Below, piece by piece: positions 33,036 through 41,033 of a stretch of DNA of 64,000 bases. The stretch lies in assembly GCF_002265875.1 (NCBI RefSeq), contig NZ_NPFA01000006.1, positions 124,150-188,149 on the forward strand, read 5' to 3'. Numbering within the stretch: position 1 is the stretch's first letter; every line of letters begins with the position of its first letter. Source of the DNA: Marinococcus halophilus. GTDB lineage: Bacteria > Bacillota > Bacilli > Bacillales > Marinococcaceae. Below the pieces are notes generated by a model that was not told where the DNA came from, ran no database searches, and worked only from the letters and a program-made list of their open reading frames with translations. Made by a program: the position numbers and the translations under genes.

Positions 33036-34211
33036 ATGGGCAGCAATTATACTGGAATCGTTTCATTTGTAGGCGCCGGTCCAGGTGATCCTGAATTAAT
33101 CACCGCTAAGGGGCTGCGTAAATTACAGCAGGCAGACGTAGTCATTTACGACCGCCTGGCTCACCCCGGGCTCCTGCTGCAGGCTTCTCCCGATGCAAAA
33201 TTTATATACTGCGGTAAACAGCCGTGCCGGCATACGCTCCGGCAGCATGACATTCACCACGAGCTTCGGGTCCATGCCAGACACGGCAGCCGGGTCGTCC
33301 GTTTAAAAGGAGGAGATCCGGGAGTCTTTGGAAGAGTCGGAGAAGAAGCCGAGGAGCTTCAAAAGCATCAGATCCGCTTTGAAATCATCCCCGGCGTGAC
33401 TTCCGGAAGCGCCGCCCCGGCTTATGCCGGTGTTCCTTTGACCCACCGGGAACATTCCCGCTCTTACACCGTGGTGACCGGCCACGGCAAACAGCAGGAC
33501 GGCATGCCCGACATCCAATGGCACGGGCTTGCTGCCGGCTCCGATACGATTGTTTTTTATATGGGCGTCAAACACGCCGGGTGGATTGCAGAGCAGCTGA
33601 CCCAGCACGGCCGCTCCCCCGAAGAGCCGGTGCTTATTGTGCAGTGGGGCACTTACGGTAAACAGCAATCAGCCGCCGCTTCGCTCGCCAGACTTGAAGA
33701 AACAGTTAACAAAGAACAGATTGCAAATCCTGCCATTATTGTGGTTGGCTCTGTTACAGCAATGCATGCCCGGACGCAGTGGTTTAACCCAGGCAGAAAG
33801 ACCGTCCGAAACATTGCAGCCTTCACCGACGGGGCCCCGGGGCTCCAGCAATTTACGGATTATCTGCAGGATGAGCAAACCGCTATCTGTCATACGGAGC
33901 AGCCCATTGACGCTGGATGCCTTTCATCCAACGCTGAACACGCTCTTTGGCGCCTGCTTGAAGAAGAGCTTGTCGATACCATTTTTGTTCCCAATTATGC
34001 ATCCTGCAAACGGCTGAAGCCGAACGTCAACCGTATGATCAGCGAACTGCACACCACCGCTTCTCCTGTTTACATTATTTTTGATAAGGAGGCTTTCCCT
34101 TCTGATGAAGAAGACGTGTTTTATATAGATCCTTCATTATCATTTGAAAAAATGACGGAACAGTTAAACAGCCTTACTTCTTTTCCTGTAAAAACTCCGG
34201 CTGGTATTTAA
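33036..34211 (+). CDS. nasF: Uroporphyrinogen-III C-methyltransferase, fused C-terminal HemD-like region (NasF)
   Basis: A 391-residue protein. Residues 1-245 are a SUMT: VGAGPGDPELIT (13-24), YDRLAHPGLL, VVRLKGGDPGVFGRVGEE (about 88-105), IPGVTSGSAAPAYAGVPLTHRE. It methylates uroporphyrinogen III at C2 and C7 to give precorrin-2, the precursor of siroheme for nitrite reductase. Residues about 255-391 resemble a short, degenerate uroporphyrinogen-III synthase domain. It is the first gene of a plus-strand nitrite reductase operon; GAAAGAGGTG precedes the ATG. Confidence 0.9.
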   Translation: MGSNYTGIVSFVGAGPGDPELITAKGLRKLQQADVVIYDRLAHPGLLLQASPDAKFIYCGKQPCRHTLRQHDIHHELRVHARHGSRVVRLKGGDPGVFGRVGEEAEELQKHQIRFEIIPGVTSGSAAPAYAGVPLTHREHSRSYTVVTGHGKQQDGMPDIQWHGLAAGSDTIVFYMGVKHAGWIAEQLTQHGRSPEEPVLIVQWGTYGKQQSAAASLARLEETVNKEQIANPAIIVVGSVTAMHARTQWFNPGRKTVRNIAAFTDGAPGLQQFTDYLQDEQTAICHTEQPIDAGCLSSNAEHALWRLLEEELVDTIFVPNYASCKRLKPNVNRMISELHTTASPVYIIFDKEAFPSDEEDVFYIDPSLSFEKMTEQLNSLTSFPVKTPAGI

Positions 34212-34262
34212 CACGACGAAAAAAATTCAGAATTATCTAAATTATATGAGGAGGTTTCATCT

Positions 34263-36692
34263 ATGAATAAAGAACGTCTCGTTTTAATCGGCAACGGCAT
34301 GGCTGGCATGTACACCATTGAAGAAATTTTAAAGCAGGAGCCGGACCGTTTTGAAATTACAGTTTTCGGCAAGGAACCCCACCCAAACTACAACCGCATT
34401 CTTCTTTCTTCTGTCCTCCAGGGGGACAGCGAATTAAAAGATATCGTTTTGAATGATTATGACTGGTATAAAGAACATAATATCACCCTTTACACAGGCG
34501 ATGAAGTCACTCGTATTGATACGAATAACAAGCAGGTGGAAAGCGCCGGCGGGATTGTATGTGCGTATGACCATCTGATTGTTGCTACCGGTTCCAACCC
34601 TTTCATGCCTCCTATTCCCGGATCTGATAAAGAAGGGGTCATTTCCTTCCGGGACATAAAAGATACTGAAACGATGATTGAAGCTTCCAAAAAGTATGAA
34701 AAAGCGGCCGTTATCGGCGGCGGCCTGTTGGGACTTGAGGCCGCCCGGGGCCTGCTGAACCTAAACATGGAAACAGAAGTGATCCATCTCCAGGATCAGT
34801 TAATGGAACGCCAGCTCGATCCTAATGCCTCCAAAATGCTGAAGCGTGAACTTGAAAACCAGGGCATGCGGTTCCATATGGAAAAGCAGACAGAGCAGAT
34901 TTTCGGCCGCAAACGCGCACAGGGTCTTCATTTCAAAGACGGCGAATCGCTTTACGCCGACCTTGTTGTTATCGCTGTCGGCATCCGTCCAAATATCGGC
35001 CTTGCAGAAAACTCCGGCCTGAAGACAAACCGCGCGATTATCGTGAATGACTTTCTTGAAACGAGCGCTCCCGATGTGTACGCCGTTGGCGAATGCGCAG
35101 AGCATAACGGCATCGCTTACGGACTAGTAGCTCCCTTGTATGAACAGGGAAAAATTCTGGCTGAACGGCTCGTATCCAAAGAACCCGCAGGAACCGGCTA
35201 CCAGGGCTCGCTTACATCAACCAAATTAAAGGTTTCAGGCGTCGACGTGTTTTCTGCCGGTGAATTTGGCGAAGCGGACGATTTAAAATCTGTGCTCGTC
35301 CATGACGATTTTGACGGCGTTTATAAAAAAGTAAACATCCGTGATAACAAGGTGGTCGGAGCTGTTTTATTCGGAGATACCACTGACTCGCCGAAGCTTT
35401 TAAACCTTATCAATAAAAAAGAAGACATCTCCGAGGTTGGTAAAGGGATCATTCTTCCTTCTGAAAGCAACGCCCCGATGGAGAGCCCGGTGGTGGATAT
35501 GGCAAACGAAGAAACAATCTGCGGGTGCAACGGTGTCTGTAAAGGAGAAATCGTTTCTGCTATTAACGAAAAGGGCCTTACCTCCGTCAACGAGGTCAAA
35601 CAGCACACGAACGCTTCCCGCTCCTGCGGCGGCTGTAAACCGCTCGTTTCCGACCTGCTGAATGCCACGCTCGGCGACGGGGCTGCCGTCAATGAAGTGG
35701 AGCCACTGTGCGGGTGCACCGACCTCTCCCACGAGCAGGTTATCGAAGAGATAAAAGCCAAACAACTTTCCCATACACGGGAAGTGATGAACGTGCTGGG
35801 ATGGAAGGAACCAGAAGGGTGCTCCAAATGCCGGCCGGCCCTGAACTATTATCTAAGCGTATCAAAACCGGAAGAATATGAAGATGACTATGCCTCCCGC
35901 TTTATCAATGAACGCGTGCATGCCAATATCCAAAATGACGGTACCTATTCCGTTGTACCAAGGATGTACGGGGGAGTCACTAATTCAGACCAGCTTCGAA
36001 AGATTGCCGATGTAGCAGAAAAATATGAAGTGCCTCTCCTTAAGCTGACAGGCGGCCAGCGTATTGATCTGCTCGGTGTCAACAAAGAGGACCTTCCGGC
36101 CATTTGGGGAGACCTTGACATGCCTTCCGGCCATGCCTATGGAAAATCAATACGTACCGTAAAGACATGCGTAGGTGAAGATTTCTGCCGTTTTGGCACC
36201 CAGGATTCCATTGGAATGGGAATGACCATCGAGCGAAAATACGAGCGGCTTAACACCCCCCACAAGGTAAAAATGGCGGTCTCCGCCTGCCCGAGAAACT
36301 GTGCAGAATCCGGTATCAAAGATATTGGAATTGTCGGCCTTGAAGGTCACTGGGAAATGTATGTCGGTGGAAATGGCGGCGTGGATCTCAGGGGCGGTGA
36401 ACTGCTTGGAAAAATGAACAGTGACGACGAACTGTTGGATGCTATCAGCGCTTTTCTTCAATATTACCGGGAATCCGCCCACTACCTCGAGCGCACCTCT
36501 CACTGGATCGAACGGGTCGGTCTCGATCATGTAAAAGCGGTGGTTCTTGAAGATGAAGAGGAACGGGCAAACTTAATTGAGCGCATGGAAGTGTCCCTCG
36601 AGCATAAGGGCGAAGACCCGTGGAAGGAACTTACCTATAACGAAAAGAAAAAACAGGAGCTGTTTGAACAGCGCAAAGTAGAGCTTGTTTAA
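34263..36692 (+). CDS. nasD: NAD(P)H nitrite reductase large subunit (NasD)
   Basis: An 809-residue assimilatory nitrite reductase. Domains in order: FAD/NAD(P) oxidoreductase (IGNGMAGMYTIEE at 7-19, VIGGGLLGLEAARGL at about 151-165, YAVGECAEHNG at about 274-284), two BFD-like [2Fe-2S] domains (CGCNGVCKG at about 421, CGCTDLSHE at about 483), a ferredoxin-like half domain, and the siroheme/[4Fe-4S] domain with CVGEDFC (about 640) and CPRNC (about 678). It reduces nitrite to ammonium with six electrons. GAGGAGG precedes the ATG. Confidence 0.96.
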   Translation: MNKERLVLIGNGMAGMYTIEEILKQEPDRFEITVFGKEPHPNYNRILLSSVLQGDSELKDIVLNDYDWYKEHNITLYTGDEVTRIDTNNKQVESAGGIVCAYDHLIVATGSNPFMPPIPGSDKEGVISFRDIKDTETMIEASKKYEKAAVIGGGLLGLEAARGLLNLNMETEVIHLQDQLMERQLDPNASKMLKRELENQGMRFHMEKQTEQIFGRKRAQGLHFKDGESLYADLVVIAVGIRPNIGLAENSGLKTNRAIIVNDFLETSAPDVYAVGECAEHNGIAYGLVAPLYEQGKILAERLVSKEPAGTGYQGSLTSTKLKVSGVDVFSAGEFGEADDLKSVLVHDDFDGVYKKVNIRDNKVVGAVLFGDTTDSPKLLNLINKKEDISEVGKGIILPSESNAPMESPVVDMANEETICGCNGVCKGEIVSAINEKGLTSVNEVKQHTNASRSCGGCKPLVSDLLNATLGDGAAVNEVEPLCGCTDLSHEQVIEEIKAKQLSHTREVMNVLGWKEPEGCSKCRPALNYYLSVSKPEEYEDDYASRFINERVHANIQNDGTYSVVPRMYGGVTNSDQLRKIADVAEKYEVPLLKLTGGQRIDLLGVNKEDLPAIWGDLDMPSGHAYGKSIRTVKTCVGEDFCRFGTQDSIGMGMTIERKYERLNTPHKVKMAVSACPRNCAESGIKDIGIVGLEGHWEMYVGGNGGVDLRGGELLGKMNSDDELLDAISAFLQYYRESAHYLERTSHWIERVGLDHVKAVVLEDEEERANLIERMEVSLEHKGEDPWKELTYNEKKKQELFEQRKVELV

Positions 36693-36710
36693 TATGAGGG
36701 AGGCACAAAG

Positions 36711-37037
36711 ATGAATAGTATAAATAAGCAAAAAGAAATAGCAGTAGCCACCGTTGATGAGATTGCAGTGGACATTCCTAAAGAGGTAATTATTGAAGAA
36801 ACCTCGATCGCTATTTTCAAGACGAAAGACAGCACTATTTTCGCCCTGGAGAACAAGTGCCCTCATAAAGGAGGGCCCCTTTCCCAGGGGATAGTCAGCG
36901 GGGAGCACGTCTTCTGCCCTCTCCATGACTGGAAAATCAGTTTACACGACGGGCGGGCCCAGGGGGCGGACGAAGGCTGTACCGCCTCCTATGGCACAAG
37001 AGTGGAAAACAATACGGTTTATCTGCTTTTAAAATAA
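36711..37037 (+). CDS. nasE: Nitrite reductase small subunit, Rieske-type (NasE)
   Basis: A 108-residue Rieske-fold subunit. The ligands are CPHKGGPLSQG (about 51-61) and CPLHDWKI (about 70-77), giving Cys-His and Cys-His for a [2Fe-2S] cluster. It pairs with NasD; its gene follows 18 bases behind and has its own GAGGGAGG site. Confidence 0.93.
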   Translation: MNSINKQKEIAVATVDEIAVDIPKEVIIEETSIAIFKTKDSTIFALENKCPHKGGPLSQGIVSGEHVFCPLHDWKISLHDGRAQGADEGCTASYGTRVENNTVYLLLK

Positions 37038-37150
37038 AGCTTTTTCTGCCGCACCGGTGAACTTCCTGAGAAATAAGTATGCGTGCGCGAACTTTCCAAT
37101 GTTTTTTGAATAAACCAAAAATAATTACCCAACCTTAGGAGGTTCCCCTT

Positions 37151-38692
37151 TTAACTATTAAAGATCTTTTCCGCTTTAAGGATGAACGCATTAAGATTCT
37201 CCATTTCTGTTGGTTTGCGTTCTTTATCTCATTTTTTGCCTGGTATAACATGGCTCCACTTGCCACTACCATGATGGCTGACCTTGGATGGCTTACGACA
37301 GAACATATTGCCGCTCTCGGAATTATGAACGTCGCTTTGACTATTCCGGCCCGGATTATTATCGGGTCTCTCCTTGACCGCTTTGGCCCGCGGGTCGTCT
37401 TTTCCACCCTACTGATTATTATGGCTGTACCTACTTTTATTTTCGCCTTCGGAAGCACCTGGGCGCAGCTTGCCATCAGCCGGCTTGTGCTCGGGAGTAT
37501 TGGCGCAAGCTTCGTAGTCGGTATCCGCATGATCGCAGAATGGTTCCCGCCCAAGCACGTAGGCTTTGCTGAGGGGATTTACGGCGGCTGGGGCAATTTT
37601 GGTTCGGCAGCGGGGGCTATCGTTCTTCCGTGGCTCGCCATCACCCTTATCGGCGGCGATGACAGCTGGAGATACGCCGTCGCTTTCACCGGGGTTGTCT
37701 GCTTTATTTATGGTATTGTGTTCTACTTAAACGTTCGCGATACGCCGGAGGGCCATACGCTTATCAAACCGAAGCGTTCCGGCGCCATGGAAGTGAGCTC
37801 CTGGAGAGATATGGCTCAATTGATGTTTTGGACTCTACCTATCGGTGGCGCCGTGGCTCTCAGTGCCTGGAGGGTGTTCGACATGGGCTTTATCTCTACT
37901 TCTGTTGTGTACGGCATTTTTATAGCTGTAGGATTCGTATTGATTTACCAGATGTATATGATTGTGAAAATAAACGTTCCTATTATTAAGCAAGGTGTAG
38001 CAAAGGACGACCAGTATAATTTCAAAAACGTCGGAGCTCTGAATAGTACGTATTTTGCCAACTTCGGCGCAGAACTTGCGATTGTGTCTATGCTGCCGAT
38101 GTTTTTTCAGCTCACCTTTTCCCTTACTCCGGCCACAGCCGGGCTTATTGCGGCATCATTTGCTTTTGTGAACCTGCTCGCGCGTCCACTTGGCGGGGTA
38201 CTCTCTGACCGCCTCGGAAGCCGCCGGAAGGTGATGCTCGTTTATATGTCCGGCATCGTGATCGGCATGTGCGGTATGGGCATGATTAACTCCGGCTGGC
38301 CGGTACTACTGGCTGTGCTCATGACAGTACTCACTTCATTATTTGTGCAGGGAGGCGAAGGCGCCACCTTCGCAATGGTTCCAATGGTAAAAAAACGGGT
38401 CACCGGGCAGGTGGCCGGCATGACCGGAGCATACGGAAGCATCGGCGCAAGTGTATATTTAACATTATATACGTTTGTCACCCCAAGCCAATTTTTCTTC
38501 ATTTTGGCCGGAGGAGCTTTTGTAAGTTTTATCATATGCTATTTCACCCTCGAGGAACCGGAGAATTCCTTCGCTGACGACTATTATCTCTCCAAGGAGG
38601 ACCAACTGCTTAAAGAAAAAGCAAAAGAAGCCGCGTTCCGTTCAAGGAAAGCCGTTTCCTACGTTAGCCAGGCTTCTGAGAAAGACCGCTGA
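37151..38692 (+). CDS. nasA: Nitrate/nitrite MFS transporter (NarK/NasA), start codon non-canonical
   Basis: A 12-helix MFS carrier of the nitrate/nitrite porter family. The protein frame is open from 37139 and reads TIKDLFRFKDERIKILHFCWFAFFIS, the usual NarK N-terminus, then helix 1 with WYNMAPLATTMM. The first ATG (37250) falls inside helix 1 and would lose about 33 residues. AGGAGG lies at 37137-37142, but no ATG, GTG or TTG is at the expected distance; a TTA (37151) is eight bases downstream and an ATT (37157) 14. Later motifs include LDRFGPRVVFS and GGWGNFGSAAG. The coordinate given is provisional. Confidence 0.85.
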   Translation, partial: LTIKDLFRFKDERIKILHFCWFAFFISFFAWYNMAPLATTMMADLGWLTTEHIAALGIMNVALTIPARIIIGSLLDRFGPRVVFSTLLIIMAVPTFIFAFGSTWAQLAISRLVLGSIGASFVVGIRMIAEWFPPKHVGFAEGIYGGWGNFGSAAGAIVLPWLAITLIGGDDSWRYAVAFTGVVCFIYGIVFYLNVRDTPEGHTLIKPKRSGAMEVSSWRDMAQLMFWTLPIGGAVALSAWRVFDMGFISTSVVYGIFIAVGFVLIYQMYMIVKINVPIIKQGVAKDDQYNFKNVGALNSTYFANFGAELAIVSMLPMFFQLTFSLTPATAGLIAASFAFVNLLARPLGGVLSDRLGSRRKVMLVYMSGIVIGMCGMGMINSGWPVLLAVLMTVLTSLFVQGGEGATFAMVPMVKKRVTGQVAGMTGAYGSIGASVYLTLYTFVTPSQFFFILAGGAFVSFIICYFTLEEPENSFADDYYLSKEDQLLKEKAKEAAFRSRKAVSYVSQASEKDR

Positions 38693-38770
38693 GCCGCGGC
38701 CCTGGACCTGTTTTGACAGGCTCCTCGGGCTGCAGAGGCCATCGCCTGCCATGTCAGCCATAAACCCCGG

Positions 38771-38816
38771 CCAGCCCCCGTGCCTTTTACAACCAGGTCA
38801 GGGGCTGGTTTTTTTA
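38771..38816 (+). terminator. Terminator after nitrate transporter
   Basis: Stem CCAGCCCC / GGGGCTGG around a 21-base loop, followed by TTTTTTTATTTT. Confidence 0.85.
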
Positions 38817-38839
38817 TTTTTTAAACGACCCTTCACCGC

Positions 38840-38868
38840 AAAAAAACACTGCCAATGCCGGCAGCGTT
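38840..38868 (-). terminator. Terminator after nasC
   Basis: Stem CTGCC / GGCAG (extended by neighbouring bases) around GGCATT with TTTTTTT on the minus strand, directly after the nasC stop. Confidence 0.8.
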
Positions 38869-38879
38869 CATTATATCTG

Positions 38880-41033
38880 TTATATTTCTTGTTTTTTAGC
38901 TTCTGCCGGCTTCATGGAGACAGCTGCCAGCTTGAACCCAGGCATCTGGCAGACTGGGTCCAGGGTGCCAGCAATCAGCCGGTTTACGTTCTGTTTGCCA
39001 GCCCAGTGAAAAGGCACGAAAATGGTGTCCTTCCGGATATTTTCTGACCACTGGTTTCTAACCACAATAGATCCTTGCAGAGATTCCAAAGTAACAAGAT
39101 CGTTTTCTTTAATGCCATACTTGTCTGCTGTTTCAGGATGAATTTCGACAAATGATTCAAAATAACGGGCATTTAACCTCGCGCTTTTTCCTGTCTGCAC
39201 CCCTGTCAAATAATGAGACATAACCCTGCCGGTCGTTAAATACAGCGGTCTCGCTTCCGACAGCCGTTCTTTGATAATTTCTTCCCCGTGTTCTGGGGTA
39301 AAGCAGTGGGCTCTACCGTTACTGTGTACAAACGACTCGTCAAACAGGCGCTGCCTTCCTTTCTCTTCCAGGGAAGGGCATGGCCAGAAGACACCATTTT
39401 CCTGTTTAATCCGTTCATACGTGATTCCGTAATAATCAGCCGGCCCTCCCTTCGAAGCAAGACGCAGCTCTTCGAAAATTTCTTCTGCTGAGCGGTAGCT
39501 GAACCACTCTCCTTTGCCAAGACGTGAAGCTATCAGCGATAAAATCTCCCAGTCATGCTTTGCCTGGCCGGGTGCCGGGCGGCCTCCCTGTCTCCAGGTG
39601 ACCCGTCCCTCCATATTTGTGAGTGTTCCTTCGTCTTCAATATAAGCAGTCGATGGGAGGACCAGATCAGCATATTCGGCTGTTTCGGATATGAATAAAT
39701 CCACGACCACTAAAAAATCAAGTGCCTCAAGTCCCTCCTTCACAATAGAGGCATTCGGATTGGAAGCAATTGGATTCGAACCTACTAAAAACATTCCTTT
39801 AATTTCCCCGTTCTTTGTTTTCTGCATCATTTCGTAGGCGGACACACCTTTGCCGGGCATATCCTTCTCATTCACATTCCAAACCGCAGCCACGTGCTCC
39901 CTGGCTTTTGGGTCTTCAATTGAGCGGTACCCCGGAAGCTGGTCAGATTTTTGACCGTGTTCCCGGCCTCCCTGGCCGTTTGCCTGGCCGGTAATCGCTC
40001 CGTATCCTGCACCCGGCTTGCCAATATGGCCGCAGACTAGCGCTAAATTAATAAAATGACGCACAGCCTGGTGCCCGTCAATCTGCTGCTCCACTCCCCG
40101 CGCAGTAAATATCATGCCTGTCCCCGCTTCGGCGAAGATTGTAGCCGCCTGCTCAATATCACCCCGGGGCACGTCTGCCCGTTTCGCCAGTTCCTCTACG
40201 CTGTACTGGCGCACGTAAGCTTCAAGCTCTTCCGCGCCTTCCGTACGGTTCTGCAAAAATTCTTTATTCTGCAGATTTTTATCAAAAATCACTTTTAAAA
40301 GCGCGGTCGTCAAAGACCAGTCTTCGCCGGGCTTTAGCTGCAAATGCAGGTCTGCCATTTTAGCCGTTTCTGTCACTCTTGGATCAATCACAATAATAAA
40401 GGACCCGTTCTGCTTCGCCTGTTCAAAATAAGGCATAATAGTCGGCTGGCATTCGGCAATATTAGTACCGGCGAGTATGAGGCATTTTGCGTTTGGAATC
40501 TCTTCTATGCCGTTGGTAAAACCGCGGTCAACGCCGAACGTCTTTGTCGCCGCTGAAGCAGCAGAAGACATACAGAACCGCCCGTTGTAATCGATGTATT
40601 TTGTCTGCAGCCCCACCCGGGCAAACTTACCGAGCAGATAGGCTTCTTCATTTGTAAGCGAACCGCCGCCGTATACCGATAAAGCATTTTTGCCGGAGGT
40701 CTCCTGAATTTCCTTCGTCCGCTGTTCAATAATATCCAGCGCTTCGTCCCATTCAATGGGCTTAAAACGCCCACCCACTTTTTTCATCGGGTTGGTGATC
40801 CGGTCTTCATGAATCACGTGCTGATAAGCCGAGTGGCCTTTGACACATAACCGGCCATGCGTGGTGGGATTATCCACGCCAACGGTTTTATATTTAACGC
40901 CTCTTGTAGTAATCTGCTCCACTACTTCCTTTTTACACTGCATGCTGCAGAAAGGGCACTGAGCCTGGTGCCGGTTTTCTTCGAGCACCGCCGGCTCTAT
41001 CGTTTGTCCGTAATTGGATCCGAAATCATTCAT
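38880..41033 (-). CDS. nasC: Assimilatory nitrate reductase catalytic subunit (NasC)
   Basis: A 717-residue molybdopterin oxidoreductase. The N-terminal [4Fe-4S] motif is CPFCSMQCKK...RLCVKG (about 26-65). RFCMSSAASAATKTFG marks the molybdopterin-binding domain with the Mo-ligand Cys region, and the C-terminal molydopterin-dinucleotide domain ends with KQNVNRLIAGTLDPVCQMP. It reduces nitrate to nitrite, using electrons from NasB. It overlaps the end of nasB by eight bases; AAGGGAG is inside the nasB coding end. No signal peptide, so it is cytosolic. Confidence 0.95.
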   Translation of the reverse strand: MNDFGSNYGQTIEPAVLEENRHQAQCPFCSMQCKKEVVEQITTRGVKYKTVGVDNPTTHGRLCVKGHSAYQHVIHEDRITNPMKKVGGRFKPIEWDEALDIIEQRTKEIQETSGKNALSVYGGGSLTNEEAYLLGKFARVGLQTKYIDYNGRFCMSSAASAATKTFGVDRGFTNGIEEIPNAKCLILAGTNIAECQPTIMPYFEQAKQNGSFIIVIDPRVTETAKMADLHLQLKPGEDWSLTTALLKVIFDKNLQNKEFLQNRTEGAEELEAYVRQYSVEELAKRADVPRGDIEQAATIFAEAGTGMIFTARGVEQQIDGHQAVRHFINLALVCGHIGKPGAGYGAITGQANGQGGREHGQKSDQLPGYRSIEDPKAREHVAAVWNVNEKDMPGKGVSAYEMMQKTKNGEIKGMFLVGSNPIASNPNASIVKEGLEALDFLVVVDLFISETAEYADLVLPSTAYIEDEGTLTNMEGRVTWRQGGRPAPGQAKHDWEILSLIASRLGKGEWFSYRSAEEIFEELRLASKGGPADYYGITYERIKQENGVFWPCPSLEEKGRQRLFDESFVHSNGRAHCFTPEHGEEIIKERLSEARPLYLTTGRVMSHYLTGVQTGKSARLNARYFESFVEIHPETADKYGIKENDLVTLESLQGSIVVRNQWSENIRKDTIFVPFHWAGKQNVNRLIAGTLDPVCQMPGFKLAAVSMKPAEAKKQEI

